Source: JAUZRW01 sp964549915 | GTDB taxonomy: Bacteria > Chloroflexota > Anaerolineae > Aggregatilineales > Phototrophicaceae | Length of the DNA stretch: 64,000 nt | NCBI GenBank assembly: GCA_964549915.1 | Contig: CAZJWX010000009.1 | Coordinates: 1 to 64,000 of the forward strand | Direction of reading: 5' to 3' | Part shown: piece by piece, positions 17,653 through 26,806 of the stretch | How positions within the stretch are numbered: the first letter of the stretch is position 1 | How the letters are laid out: each line of letters begins with the position of its first letter | Notes under the pieces: model-generated | Databases searched by the model: none | What the model saw: only the letters and a program-made list of their open reading frames with translations | What the model was told of the DNA's origin: nothing | Program-made: the position numbers and the translations under genes

Positions 17653-19254
17653 ATGACTGCTGCGACTGTTGAGCAGCGGAAGGCTGGGTCCCCGCAAGGG
17701 GCCTCAGTCCTTTCTTTGGTGCTCAGGTATATTGCTCTTATTGTTGTTGATGCCTTCGCTCTGATACTGGTATACACCTTCTTCTATACGGGCAATCTCG
17801 CCTTCGCTGCCGTGATTGCCATCATCACAATCGGCGCCAATATCATCACCCTCACGCCCAGGTTATACCCATATCAGTGGATGAACCCGGGGCTGATCCT
17901 CGTCTCGTTACTGGTCGTTTACCCGATTTTCTACACTGTTTACACGGCTTTCACGAACTTCGGTGACGCCCACCGCGAGAGTAAGCAAGAGGTCATCATC
18001 CGGTATACGACGAACCGACAATATCGCTTCGTGCCGGAAGATGCCGCCACCTACAACTGGGTTCTCTTTCAGTCGGAAACCGATGCCAGCCAGTATGCGC
18101 TGTGGCTGACGCGCACGACCGATGACGGCGAGACTGAGACGTTCTTCGCGCCAATGGACAGCGAAATCGTCCCGGTTGAACAGGACTTCGCCGACCCCCC
18201 CGAGGTGTATGAGGGATACCTACAACTGAGCCGTGCGGAACGTACCCGCGCATTGGCGGAGATCCAGGATGCTGCGTTCGGCACCGGAGATGATACGGCT
18301 GCGATCCTCAGTTCACGTGCCGCAGCCCGTCCTCTGGTGGATCGCTATATCTATGTTGAAGAAGAAGATGCGCTGCTGGATCAAGAGACCGAAACGCTCT
18401 ACTTCGCCAATGACGAAGAAGGCTACTTCGAGACGGCAGAAGGGGAGCAACTCATCCCCGGCTATCGCACGTTTGTTGGGTTCGAGAACTTTGATCGGCT
18501 CATCAACGATCCCAGTTTGCGCGGCCCGTTGATCGATATCTTCATCTGGACGGTCGTGTTCGCGCTCCTGTCGGTGCTGACGACGTTCGCGCTGGGTCTG
18601 TTCGTCGCAATTGTCTTGAATGACACCAATTTTGTTGGTAAGCGGCTCGTTCGCTCGTTGCTGATTATTCCCTATGCCATTCCAGGCGTGATCGCCATCG
18701 TGATCTGGCGTGGTATGTTGAATCCCAATATCGGCATCGTGTCAGACATCATCAGCAATGCGACGGGGGTCAGTGTACCCTGGTTCAGCGACCCGACCTG
18801 GGGGCGCATCGCCATTCTGCTGGTGAATCTCTGGCTGGGGTATCCGTATATGATGTTGATTTGCAGCGGTGCGCTGCAAGCCATCCCCAGCGACATCTAC
18901 GAAGCCGCCGATGTCGATGGCGCGTCGCTCTTTGACCGCTTCTGGCGCATTACGCTGCCGCTGCTGCTGGTATCGGTTGGCCCCTTGTTGATCGCCAGTT
19001 TCGTCTATAATTTCAACAACTACCTCATCATCGAGGCGTTGACGGCAGGTGATCCACCCATCTCTGGATCAATTGTGCCAGCGGGCTATACAGACATCCT
19101 CATCAGTTACACGTATAACTCAGCTTTCAGCACGACGCAGGATTATGGGTATGCGTCCGCGATCACGATTGTGATCTTCTTGATCGTGGCGATCGTCACG
19201 CTCTTCCAATACCAGTATACGAAGACCTGGGAGGAGGTTGGCGAAAATGTCTAA
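17653..19254 (+). CDS. malF: Maltodextrin-type ABC permease, MalF-like
   Basis: A 533-residue inner-membrane subunit. Helices lie at the N-terminus and after residue about 290. Between them is a large extracytoplasmic insertion (about 100-270), like the MalF P2 domain that touches the binding protein. The coupling EAA loop reads EAADVDGASLFDRFWRITLP and docks on an ATPase. It starts 5 bases after the binding protein gene and overlaps the next permease by 8 bases. No ATPase gene belongs to the operon. Confidence 0.92.
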   Translation: MTAATVEQRKAGSPQGASVLSLVLRYIALIVVDAFALILVYTFFYTGNLAFAAVIAIITIGANIITLTPRLYPYQWMNPGLILVSLLVVYPIFYTVYTAFTNFGDAHRESKQEVIIRYTTNRQYRFVPEDAATYNWVLFQSETDASQYALWLTRTTDDGETETFFAPMDSEIVPVEQDFADPPEVYEGYLQLSRAERTRALAEIQDAAFGTGDDTAAILSSRAAARPLVDRYIYVEEEDALLDQETETLYFANDEEGYFETAEGEQLIPGYRTFVGFENFDRLINDPSLRGPLIDIFIWTVVFALLSVLTTFALGLFVAIVLNDTNFVGKRLVRSLLIIPYAIPGVIAIVIWRGMLNPNIGIVSDIISNATGVSVPWFSDPTWGRIAILLVNLWLGYPYMMLICSGALQAIPSDIYEAADVDGASLFDRFWRITLPLLLVSVGPLLIASFVYNFNNYLIIEALTAGDPPISGSIVPAGYTDILISYTYNSAFSTTQDYGYASAITIVIFLIVAIVTLFQYQYTKTWEEVGENV

Positions 19255-20623
19255 TCGTTTCTCGATTGCAGAACCCCTGATCATGATCCTGGGCATCGTC
19301 CTGCTGGCGTCTTTCTACGTGTTGCCCTGGGCAACAGTGCAAGAGTCGCCCTATAACGGCCTGGAAATCATGCAGACAGCCGTCAACAGCAGCCGTGTGC
19401 TGCCACCCAGCGCCCTGCCCGCGATGATGTTCATGCCGCTTGCGGGGTTGCTGGCAGTGCTCTTCGGCGGGTTGGCGATTGTACTGCGTAGCCTTCGTGC
19501 CGTCGCTCGTGGTATGGGGGCGTTTTCGGGTGCCGTCACCCTGTTCTACTTCCTGCTGGTTCTGGGCAATGCGGCCTATCTGCCGGATGGCTTCGACCTG
19601 GGCGCATTGGGACTGGGCTTCTGGTTGGCACTGCTGAGCGCCATCGGCCTGGTCGCCCAAATCGCCATCGCCCGTCCGCGCGTACAGATCAATGTGGTTG
19701 AGCAGAAGTGGGTCTACGCGGTATTGCAGGTCATCGTACTGGGGCTGGCCATCATCTTCGCCCTGTTCCCGGTGCTGTTCATCGTCTCCTCGGCGATCAA
19801 CCCGACCGGGCAGCTATCGACCCAGGGCTTCATCCCGACTGCGGTTGATAGCCCGGAAGACCTGATCGTCAATTTCCGGGCGATTCTGTACGAAGATCTG
19901 GATATCTTCCCGTACTGGAACTGGCTCTTCAACTCCTTTGTGGTTGCTTCTACCAGCACGATTCTGATCGTGCTCATCACGGCGTTGAGTGCTTACTCCT
20001 TCTCGCGGTTCCGCTTCAGCGGACGCCGGACGATGCTGGTCGGCATCTTGCTGATCCAGGTCTTCCCGAATCTGCTGGCGATGGTGGCGCTCTTCTTGAT
20101 CCTACAGCAAATCAGTCAATTGCCGGACTTGATCCCAATCGCCTTACCCTTCCTATCAGGTATTGATTGGGGCTGGTTGCGTCTCTTCGGCCTGGATAGC
20201 CTCGGCGGTTTGATCCTGGTCTATATGGGCGGCGCAATGGGCATCAATACCTGGCTCATGAAGGGCTTCTTCGACTCGATCCCGCGCGACATCGATGAGT
20301 CGGCAAAGGTCGATGGCGCGACAGACTGGCAGATCTTCTGGCGCTTGATCTTCCCGCTTGTGCGCCCGATTCTGGCGGTGGTGGGTGTCCTGGCCTTTGT
20401 CGGCACGTTCAATGAGTTCGTGCTGGCGCGCGTGCTGCTGCGCGACAAAGAGAACTGGACGTTGATGATTGGCCTCTTCAACTTCATCAACGGGGACTTG
20501 AACCGAGATTGGGGCAAGTTCGCTGCGGGGTCACTGGTTGCGGCAATTCCAGTGGTGGTGGTTTATCTGTCGCTGCAAGACCAGATCGTCGGCGGCCTCA
20601 CCGCAGGTTCAGTCAAAGGCTGA
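19247..20623 (+). CDS. malG: Maltodextrin-type ABC permease, MalG-like
   Basis: A 458-residue permease, longer than the usual MalG (about 280-300). Four extra hydrophobic N-terminal helices (about residues 8-150) precede the standard six-helix BPD_transp_1 part. The EAA loop reads DESAKVDGATDWQIFWRLIFP. ATG 19247 is preferred over an upstream TTG because an AGGAGG site stands 9 bases ahead. It is followed by an intrinsic terminator. Confidence 0.92.
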   Translation: MSNRFSIAEPLIMILGIVLLASFYVLPWATVQESPYNGLEIMQTAVNSSRVLPPSALPAMMFMPLAGLLAVLFGGLAIVLRSLRAVARGMGAFSGAVTLFYFLLVLGNAAYLPDGFDLGALGLGFWLALLSAIGLVAQIAIARPRVQINVVEQKWVYAVLQVIVLGLAIIFALFPVLFIVSSAINPTGQLSTQGFIPTAVDSPEDLIVNFRAILYEDLDIFPYWNWLFNSFVVASTSTILIVLITALSAYSFSRFRFSGRRTMLVGILLIQVFPNLLAMVALFLILQQISQLPDLIPIALPFLSGIDWGWLRLFGLDSLGGLILVYMGGAMGINTWLMKGFFDSIPRDIDESAKVDGATDWQIFWRLIFPLVRPILAVVGVLAFVGTFNEFVLARVLLRDKENWTLMIGLFNFINGDLNRDWGKFAAGSLVAAIPVVVVYLSLQDQIVGGLTAGSVKG

Positions 20624-20654
20624 TGCGAGCCTACCACAAACCAATAACCATGCA

Positions 20655-20683
20655 GAAAACAGGTCGTTCGCGGCCTGTTTTTC
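20655..20683 (+). terminator. Intrinsic terminator after malG
   Basis: AAAACAGG pairs with CCTGTTTT across a ten-base loop, followed by further T residues. Confidence 0.75.
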
Positions 20684-20820
20684 GTTGCCTACCTTTAAAT
20701 TCTCGTAAACACTTTGCCCATCAACCCCTGCAACGCAGGCGACGCATGATATGATACGTCCGGTGGAACGCACAGGAGCGCCCACCCCTTTGGACATAAT
20801 CCACTCTTTGGAGGTCAGAC

Positions 20821-21078
20821 ATGTTGCGCAAAGTGCTTACCTTTTTCGCTAGTCTGCTGTTGATTTTCGTGTTCGCTGCCTGCCAGCCCGCGGAAGATGC
20901 CGATGCGACGGAAGAGGTTCCGGCGGAAGAAGTCGTGACGGAAGAAGCGGAAGTCGAGGAAGGCGAAGACGCTGACGAGGCTGATGCGGAAGAGACCGAA
21001 GAAGCAGAAGACAGCGACACCGACGCTGAAGAATCCGAGGATGAAGACGAGGAAGCGAGTGACGAGGACGAGTCCTGA
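20821..21078 (+). CDS. Extremely acidic small lipoprotein
   Basis: An 85-residue lipoprotein: signal peptide MLRKVLTFFASLLLIFVFAAC with lipobox at Cys21. The 65-residue mature part contains 37 Asp or Glu and no Lys or Arg. There is no globular domain. It may be a disordered polyanion tethered to the outer face of the membrane, perhaps binding cations. GGAGGT stands 7 bases before ATG. It is a stand-alone gene bounded by terminators on both sides. Confidence 0.85.
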   Translation: MLRKVLTFFASLLLIFVFAACQPAEDADATEEVPAEEVVTEEAEVEEGEDADEADAEETEEAEDSDTDAEESEDEDEEASDEDES

Positions 21079-21121
21079 ACTCGCTTAATTGCGGGTGATT
21101 CCGCTCAAAATTGCATATCAG

Positions 21122-21141
21122 CGCTGTGTGCTCACACAGCG
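21122..21141. other. Perfect 9-bp hairpin after the acidic lipoprotein
   Basis: CGCTGTGTG and CACACAGCG pair around a 2-base loop with no T-tract. It sits just before a real terminator and may protect the 3' end of the mRNA. Confidence 0.4.
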
Positions 21142-21149
21142 TAGGCATG

Positions 21150-21183
21150 AGGAGGGTGGTCTATTGGCGACACCCTCCTTTTT
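21150..21183 (+). terminator. Strong intrinsic terminator
   Basis: AGGAGGGTG pairs with CACCCTCCT around a 12-base loop and is followed by a T-run. It separates the lipoprotein gene from the convergent gene at 21192. Confidence 0.85.
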
Positions 21184-21191
21184 CGTTTGGA

Positions 21192-22919
21192 CTAACGATC
21201 CCACGTGGACTGCTGCAAGTCGGCAATCAGCGGTGATCCCGCGAAATTGCAGGATGGCGCTTCCGGGATGAACCCTTCGCGGATCGTTTCCTGTGGGTTG
21301 TCCGAATTGAAGTAATTATACACTGTGCGCGAAGTCTCCGCGAACGCCGGGAGTGTATCCGGGAAGGCCAGGTAGCGTTCGCCTGTCGCGTCGGTCTGGG
21401 CGCTGTGGAAGGACATCACGAGTACATAATCGCCGCCAGGAGTGAAGAAAATCCCCGCATTGGAGTGTGTATCGCTGACCCATCCATGTTTGTGCGCGAC
21501 TCGCGTATCCGCAGGAACGCCAGCCTTCAACAGGCCATCGACCGTATTGCTCGCCATGACGTGGATCATCTGGCGGCACTCACGCGGTTCGTAGGTTCCT
21601 GGTGGGAAGTCTTCAATGAGCGGACCGCGCTCTTCATAGCCGCACTGGTAGATGCTGGCAAGCATCCAGCCCATATCATCCACTGTCATGCGATTGTAGA
21701 ACTCCGGATGTGCTTTCTCGTTATCGGCATCACTTTCCGGCACGGGGATGGCGTAGGGCGGCACCGGCGGATTCTCCGGGTCTACCGTGTACGGAGCGAG
21801 CAGGAAGCTGTCGCGGATGCCAATCATCTGCATCATATTGGTGACTTGCTGTGCGCCCTGCCACTCATCGCCTTCTCCAATCACGGAGAGCAAGCGGTTG
21901 GTCGCGGCGTTTTCACTGCAAATCATCGTGTTGGCGATGTCGGTGGCGATGGCTTCATTGGGGGCTGCTTGCAGCACGCCGTAGAGCGCTGCCAGGATAT
22001 TGATTTTGTTGATGCTCGTGCCGCGATAGACGATATCGTCGCCGAAGGTGATCGCTTCCCCCGTTTGCAGGTCGAGCAGGAAGAGTGACCCGAACTGGCT
22101 CGTTTCCGGGTCGAAGCGCAGCGCCAGCATCTGCTGCCAGATCTGGTTGCCAAGCGCCGTGAATTGCGGACTGACCGTGATGGTTTCATCGCTCAGCAGC
22201 GAACTGCTCTGGATTACGGACGGCGTTGGCGTCAGGGTGGGCAGGTTGAAGACCGTGCTGCTGATGGCGGGCAGGGTATAGATGTCGCCTTCGATTTCCA
22301 GCAGGTCAATGGCAATCCAGGCGTTCCCTGTCGGCGAGTCTTCGTAGCGAATCTGCAACCAGGGAAGCTGCGTATGCCATGCCGTGATCTGGAATCGTTC
22401 CCCCAGTTGCGCGACCCCGACACGCGGATAGTTGATCCCGGGGCCATAGCGAATATTGACTTCGCCGCGCACAGTACCAGCGACGGTGAAGCCGGGCGTG
22501 GGGGTGTTGCTGGCAGCGGGCTGGGTTGCGGCTGGTGTCACTGCTTGGCCGGCTGGCGGGGTCGCCGTCGGCGTCGTCTGTGGCGCTGCTGCCCCTTGTG
22601 TGACGACCGTTGTCACAAAGGGTACGCTGCTCAGATCGCCCGTGATGACCACAATGTCGCGGAACGCCCAACCGACGGGTTGTGCAGTCACCGGATCTCC
22701 GAGCAATACCCAGGGGAAGAACTCGCTGCGCCCAATGACCGGGTAGGGCACGCCAATTTGCATCTGCCCCAATTGTTGGGCTTCAATGCCCGGTTCTGCG
22801 CGCAAATTCACCGTGTTTTGCGCCTCTGCGGTGACGTTCGTCTGTTGCTGCGTGAAGCCTTGCGGCAGGAGAATCAGGAGCAAAGCGACCATGCTTGCAG
22901 TGCGTAGCAGTTGTTTCAT
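21192..22919 (-). CDS. Secreted class A beta-lactamase-like serine hydrolase with SH3-like repeats
   Basis: A 575-residue exported protein. A signal peptide (to about residue 24) is followed by two SH3b-like modules (NTVNLRAEPG... and EVNIRYGPGINYPRVG...) joined by a Pro/Thr linker. A C-terminal domain follows with class A beta-lactamase/transpeptidase hallmarks: GTSINK as S-x-x-K, SEN in the SDN position (CSENAATN) and KHGW as K-T/H-G. It probably acts on cell-wall peptides or as a penicillin-interacting protein. An antibiotic resistance role cannot be claimed. ATG 22919 is chosen because it begins the signal peptide; a TTG lies 8 codons earlier. Confidence 0.85.
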   Translation of the reverse strand: MKQLLRTASMVALLLILLPQGFTQQQTNVTAEAQNTVNLRAEPGIEAQQLGQMQIGVPYPVIGRSEFFPWVLLGDPVTAQPVGWAFRDIVVITGDLSSVPFVTTVVTQGAAAPQTTPTATPPAGQAVTPAATQPAASNTPTPGFTVAGTVRGEVNIRYGPGINYPRVGVAQLGERFQITAWHTQLPWLQIRYEDSPTGNAWIAIDLLEIEGDIYTLPAISSTVFNLPTLTPTPSVIQSSSLLSDETITVSPQFTALGNQIWQQMLALRFDPETSQFGSLFLLDLQTGEAITFGDDIVYRGTSINKINILAALYGVLQAAPNEAIATDIANTMICSENAATNRLLSVIGEGDEWQGAQQVTNMMQMIGIRDSFLLAPYTVDPENPPVPPYAIPVPESDADNEKAHPEFYNRMTVDDMGWMLASIYQCGYEERGPLIEDFPPGTYEPRECRQMIHVMASNTVDGLLKAGVPADTRVAHKHGWVSDTHSNAGIFFTPGGDYVLVMSFHSAQTDATGERYLAFPDTLPAFAETSRTVYNYFNSDNPQETIREGFIPEAPSCNFAGSPLIADLQQSTWDR

Positions 22920-23029
22920 AGGCCAGCCTGGTACTGTGGGCAAATCGTGCGCGCATTATAGCACGCGCGGGCAGGCTGCAAACCGACTCTTTCCGAACGC
23001 AGATTTCGGGGAAATGCGAAATTTGCTGC

Positions 23030-23057
23030 TTGACTTCGACGGCGATTTTGCTAGTAT
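23030..23057 (+). promoter_or_regulatory. Probable tRNA-Leu promoter
   Basis: TTGACT (23030-23035) and TAGTAT (23052-23057) are 16 bases apart and 21 bases ahead of the tRNA. Confidence 0.45.
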
Positions 23058-23078
23058 TAAATCTTGTCAGTCACAAGC

Positions 23079-23162
23079 GCCGAAGTGGCGGAATTGGCAG
23101 ACGCGCTACGTTCAGGGCGTAGTTCCTTCACAGGAGTGTGGGTTCGACTCCCACCTTCGGCA
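23079..23162 (+). tRNA. tRNA-Leu (anticodon CAG)
   Basis: The acceptor stem GCCGAAG/CTTCGGC closes the molecule with discriminator A at 23162; CCA is not encoded. The anticodon stem CTACG/CGTAG holds loop TTCAGGG, giving anticodon CAG (reads CUG). The T arm is GTGGG TTCGACT CCCAC. A long variable arm (about TTCCTTCACAGGAG) marks it as class II, as expected for leucine. It is followed at once by a terminator. Confidence 0.96.
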
Positions 23163-23170
23163 TACAGAAA

Positions 23171-23197
23171 AGTCCAGCACACGCTGGGCTTTTTTTT
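23171..23197 (+). terminator. Terminator after tRNA-Leu
   Basis: AGTCCAGC pairs with GCTGGGCT (one G-T pair) around ACAC, followed by eight T residues. Confidence 0.9.
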
Positions 23198-23239
23198 GTA
23201 TACTGTGCGTGCTAGTTGTCTGAACTGGACTCATCCGCT

Positions 23240-23710
23240 ATGGCTTCAACCAACGCAGAGCAGAATGCACCCCAGGCCGCGCGTAGGCCGCGTCGTTCGC
23301 GCCAACTTTCCAGCACGCAGGTCATGTTCGCCGTGATCCTCGCTGTCGGCTTGATGCTGGCGATTCAGTTCAGCACGCGCATCAGCAGTGAGCGCGACTT
23401 GAACCGCATTCGCAACACCATTCAGGATGAAATCGAACTGCTGCGGCAGGAGCAAACGCAGCTTATCGACCAGCTTGCCTACGTCGAGAGCGATGCCTAT
23501 GTTGAGGATTGGGCGCGTAGCGAGGGTCGCATGGTGCGCGAAGGCGAAGTGCTGGTCGTGGTCGTTGCCGGGGAAGAGGATATTCAGGCGCCGGAAGAAC
23601 AGCCCGTCATCCCGCAGGAGAATCTGGAAACAACGCTCCCAGAGCCAGAAGAATGGCAGCTCTGGTGGTCGCTGTTCTTTGACTCGCCACCGCCCGAATT
23701 AGGCGGCTAA
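23240..23710 (+). CDS. DivIC/FtsB-like septum formation protein
   Basis: A 156-residue bitopic membrane protein. A basic N-terminal tail is followed by one membrane helix (QVMFAVILAVGLMLAIQFS). A coiled coil comes next (RDLNRIRNTIQDEIELLRQEQTQLIDQLAYVESDAYVEDWAR) with the family-like ending. The C-terminal 60 residues are acidic and Pro-rich. DivIC/FtsB proteins form a trimer with DivIB/FtsQ and FtsL at the division site. ATG 23240 is taken as start; an in-frame TTG at 23216 has no better ribosome site. Confidence 0.75.
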   Translation: MASTNAEQNAPQAARRPRRSRQLSSTQVMFAVILAVGLMLAIQFSTRISSERDLNRIRNTIQDEIELLRQEQTQLIDQLAYVESDAYVEDWARSEGRMVREGEVLVVVVAGEEDIQAPEEQPVIPQENLETTLPEPEEWQLWWSLFFDSPPPELGG

Positions 23711-23768
23711 TCTTTGCGCAGATCACCCGGCGTGAACGTTCCGATTTCGCGCTGCGTCGATGAAGAAA

Positions 23769-24884
23769 TCAGGTGCCCCCATCGTCCGTTAGCAAGACGT
23801 ATTCCCCGTTGGGAGCCTGCTGTCCGGCGTTGCGGCCTTCCAGCCATGCGTAGGCCATAATTGCGAAGCCCACTACGACGAAAATAACCGATTGCACGAA
23901 CAGGCTGTCACTGGCCTGTGCGAACCCCTCGCGCAGTACAGGCAGCAGAAGCCGCGCCCCAAACGCTTCGATTTCACTGGCTGGTGTGATGAGATCCCCA
24001 AAGGCGCGGATCGACCAGGCTTGCAACAGCAGCAGAAAAACCAGAATCAGGGAACCCGTCGTCAACAGCGAAATCCCGATCCAGCGTGCGAAACCGCCGA
24101 GCGAGCGCACCGCCAGTACGACGACCAGGGCCAGCAAAGCGGCTGGGCAGATGTACATCAGCAACATGATCTGCTCGTTCATGTCCGCCAGCAGGGTCAG
24201 TTGCCGTGCATCCGTCCGGTCGAAGTCGAAGAAAGCGGCAGTTGTTGGCGAATTGGTCTCCAGGCTGGCACCGAGCGCATTGAACCACTGTGTGAGCGCC
24301 TCGATGCTGCGTTGTTGTAGATTGGCATCCCCAGGGTTGCAAATCGGCAAATGACCTTCACCAGACGCCAGAAATGCCCCCAGGCGCTCTTCTTCGGCAG
24401 GGGAGCAGGAGGGAGCCTGCGAAAGAATCAGCGTCGCAGCTTGCTCCGCCTCGGCTCCCTGGAATCGCTGCTGTACTACATCTAGCTCGAACGAGCTTTC
24501 CAGGTCACTATAATCGCCGTTGACGATTTTGCCGAAGCCCTGTAGCAGTTGCTCAGCACGGGCTTGCAGCCAATCCGGCGGGACGAGCAGCGTGGTCACT
24601 TCGCGCCACGTTTCTTGATCCAACCGCGTGCTCAGTTCCCCCAGGCGCACTGGACTATCCTGGAAGGGCATGTCTTCCGGGGCATTCTCTTCCGCAGCTT
24701 GCAGAAAGGCCGGCAGCGCCACCGTCAGCAAATCGTCGAAAAGCTGGGGATCCTCAAAGGCTTCTTCGTACGTTTCCGGGTTGAAGACAGCGGCATTCAG
24801 CGCGGAATTACACGCCGCCAGCAAGAAGAGCGGAATGATGATCACGATCAGGATGAGCGCACCAAGTTGCCGAATGATCCGCAT
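23769..24884 (-). CDS. Multi-pass membrane protein of unknown function
   Basis: A 371-residue protein. An N-terminal hydrophobic segment ends in an AAC that could be a lipobox (LLAAC, Cys25). A roughly 190-residue outer domain rich in Glu/Gln follows. Three further membrane helices (about residues 235-255, 265-290, 325-345) complete it. No family name is recognised. It is 26 bases downstream of the ygfZ gene and may be co-transcribed. Confidence 0.75.
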   Translation of the reverse strand: MRIIRQLGALILIVIIIPLFLLAACNSALNAAVFNPETYEEAFEDPQLFDDLLTVALPAFLQAAEENAPEDMPFQDSPVRLGELSTRLDQETWREVTTLLVPPDWLQARAEQLLQGFGKIVNGDYSDLESSFELDVVQQRFQGAEAEQAATLILSQAPSCSPAEEERLGAFLASGEGHLPICNPGDANLQQRSIEALTQWFNALGASLETNSPTTAAFFDFDRTDARQLTLLADMNEQIMLLMYICPAALLALVVVLAVRSLGGFARWIGISLLTTGSLILVFLLLLQAWSIRAFGDLITPASEIEAFGARLLLPVLREGFAQASDSLFVQSVIFVVVGFAIMAYAWLEGRNAGQQAPNGEYVLLTDDGGT

Positions 24885-24910
24885 GGGTTTGTCAGTCTCT
24901 GCTTCGTTGC

Positions 24911-25975
24911 TTATTCTTCTTGCTGCGCCTCTGGTTGCACCCCTGCATAACTCAGAAAATGCGCTGGAATGGCATCGTCACCGACCGCGAAGCCTTCATC
25001 AGGCTGCAATCTGCGCGTTTTGAGTACCGCCAGCGCGAAAACTTCGCCAGTCGGTGTTTCGGCGCTGCTGGTCATGGTGCCGATGGCCTGCCCATTCTGG
25101 TAAACGGCTGCCGGAGCCTGCACGAAACGCTCTGGTTGCAGTGAGACGATGGTCTTCGCCAGCTTGCCCCGGCTCTCCATACGGGCGATGATCTCCTGCC
25201 CTGTGTAGCACCCTTTGTCGAAGCTCACTTCGTCCCAGAGGCCAACTTCCAGCGGTATGTGATCGCTGGTCAATTCCGGCCGGGCAGGACGCCCCGCGCG
25301 AACGCGCAGCGTGTTATAGATCAATGATCCCGCCGGGCGCAGGCCGAATGGTTTGCCCGCGTCCAGCAGCGCTTCGTAAATCTCCGGCGCGTCGGCCTTC
25401 GGCACAACGAATGCCCAATGGCTCCCGCTAATGGCTTTACGTCTGGCGACGAGAAGGGTTGCACCCGTCAGGGAGAGTTGCGCACTGTGCAGCGCGGCAA
25501 GTTGTGCAAGAGCGGGATCGAGCGCAGTCATGATGTCGTCGGCCTGGGGGCCATGCAGAGCGAACTGGTGCGTTTCCGGGGTGATATTCACCAATCGGGC
25601 ATCATCGCCGAAGAAGATGTTGCGCTGCAGTAGCTTTTGCACAGCGTCAGCGCGCCCCGGTTCTGTGACCAGCAGCAGATGATCGTCGCGATTGTAAGCC
25701 ACAACGCGGTCAATGATGCGAGCGTTGGCATTCGTGAAGATGGTCGGACGACCTTCACCGGGTTTCATCTCGACGAGCTTATTGGTGGACATGCGGTTGA
25801 GCAGGTCGTAGCGACTCTCTCCGAAGACCTGCAAGCGCCCCTCGTGGGAGCGATCCAGCAGGATCGCTTGCGCGAGGGCGGCTTCATATTCTGCCTGTAA
25901 GTCGCCGTATTGCAGCGGGATGCCGTCCGGGGCGAGCTTTGCGCCGTGCTTTTCGTGTGTTTTCTGCATGCTCAT
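24911..25975 (-). CDS. ygfZ: YgfZ/GcvT-family folate-binding protein
   Basis: A 354-residue GcvT-fold protein. The family signature KGCYTGQEIIARMESRGK (KGCYxGQE) is intact. YgfZ binds tetrahydrofolate and helps maintain certain Fe-S enzymes. The N-terminus (SRYDLLNRMSTNKLVEMKPGEG) also fits. Start is ATG 25975, with a second ATG two codons later. It lies 13 bases after the guanylate kinase gene on the minus strand, so the two are probably one transcript. Confidence 0.9.
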   Translation of the reverse strand: MSMQKTHEKHGAKLAPDGIPLQYGDLQAEYEAALAQAILLDRSHEGRLQVFGESRYDLLNRMSTNKLVEMKPGEGRPTIFTNANARIIDRVVAYNRDDHLLLVTEPGRADAVQKLLQRNIFFGDDARLVNITPETHQFALHGPQADDIMTALDPALAQLAALHSAQLSLTGATLLVARRKAISGSHWAFVVPKADAPEIYEALLDAGKPFGLRPAGSLIYNTLRVRAGRPARPELTSDHIPLEVGLWDEVSFDKGCYTGQEIIARMESRGKLAKTIVSLQPERFVQAPAAVYQNGQAIGTMTSSAETPTGEVFALAVLKTRRLQPDEGFAVGDDAIPAHFLSYAGVQPEAQQEE

Positions 25976-25988
25976 GTCGTTGCCTTGC

Positions 25989-26618
25989 TCATTCTTGGCG
26001 CTGTTTCAGTCTTTCACGGATGATAGCTTCGAGTTGTTGGGCAGTTGCTTCCAGGTCGTCGTTGACGAGGATGTGATCGCACTCACTGGCAAAGGGGAGT
26101 TCCAGCGTGCGGGCACGTTCCAGGCGCTGCGCGATGCGATCCAGGTCAGCGGCGGTTGGTTCTCGTTCCAGGCGCTGGATCATGCGGTTGCGCAGGGTCT
26201 GCAACTGCTCTTCGAGGGTGTCGCCAGGGACGGTGACGAAGACCAGCACGACATCATCCGGGTATGTCTCGCGCAGGATTTTCGCGCCGTAGACATCGAT
26301 GTCGGCGATGAGGCTTTTCCCTTGCTTCAAGGGATCTTCCACACCTTCGCGCGGAATACCGTAGAAACGATCCGGTGTCACTTCCTGGTATTCCAGCAGT
26401 TCGCCCCCGGCGATCATTTCGCGGAAGCGTTCGGTTGTCACGAAGTGGTGTTCGCGTCCTTCGACTTCATTGGAGCGGATGGGACGGGTTGTCGCTGTCG
26501 CCAATTGGGTGAGCGGCTGCTGCTCCATGACCTGATTCATCAGCGTATTCTTGCCCGTTCCACCCGGGCCGACCATCACAAAGAGCAAGCCGCGCTGTTT
26601 TTCGCCGATCATCATCAC
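25989..26618 (-). CDS. gmk: Guanylate kinase
   Basis: A 209-residue P-loop kinase converting GMP to GDP with ATP. The P-loop GPGGTGKNTL has Asn where Gmk usually has Ser or Gly after the Lys. The GMP-binding region has TTRPIRSNEVEGREHHFV and YG(I)PREGV. DIDVYGAKIL corresponds to the usual DIDVQGA; Gln is replaced by Tyr. The length is normal. It is the first of three minus-strand genes (gmk, ygfZ, membrane protein). Confidence 0.93.
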   Translation of the reverse strand: MMMIGEKQRGLLFVMVGPGGTGKNTLMNQVMEQQPLTQLATATTRPIRSNEVEGREHHFVTTERFREMIAGGELLEYQEVTPDRFYGIPREGVEDPLKQGKSLIADIDVYGAKILRETYPDDVVLVFVTVPGDTLEEQLQTLRNRMIQRLEREPTAADLDRIAQRLERARTLELPFASECDHILVNDDLEATAQQLEAIIRERLKQRQE

Positions 26619-26806
26619 CTGCTACCTCGTCTTCTGTGCTGCGGTTATCCGATTGTATCATTGGAGTGTAACAAGGTGCGTAGAGCAAGACCATAGCAAA
26701 CTGTGAGGTCTTGTTTAACAAGGTGTATTGTCTGGCCTATCCTGGCCTCGATACTTGTTGTTTTGTGTGAGAAGTGACCAGTGGCTTCATGAAAAGCAGG
26801 GCGCAT

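Noticed and set aside
26669..26726. Two TAACAAGGTG copies and a CTTGTTTAACAAG palindrome between gmk and rnhA
   Set aside because: Short and near chance level, and not placed at a recognisable promoter.
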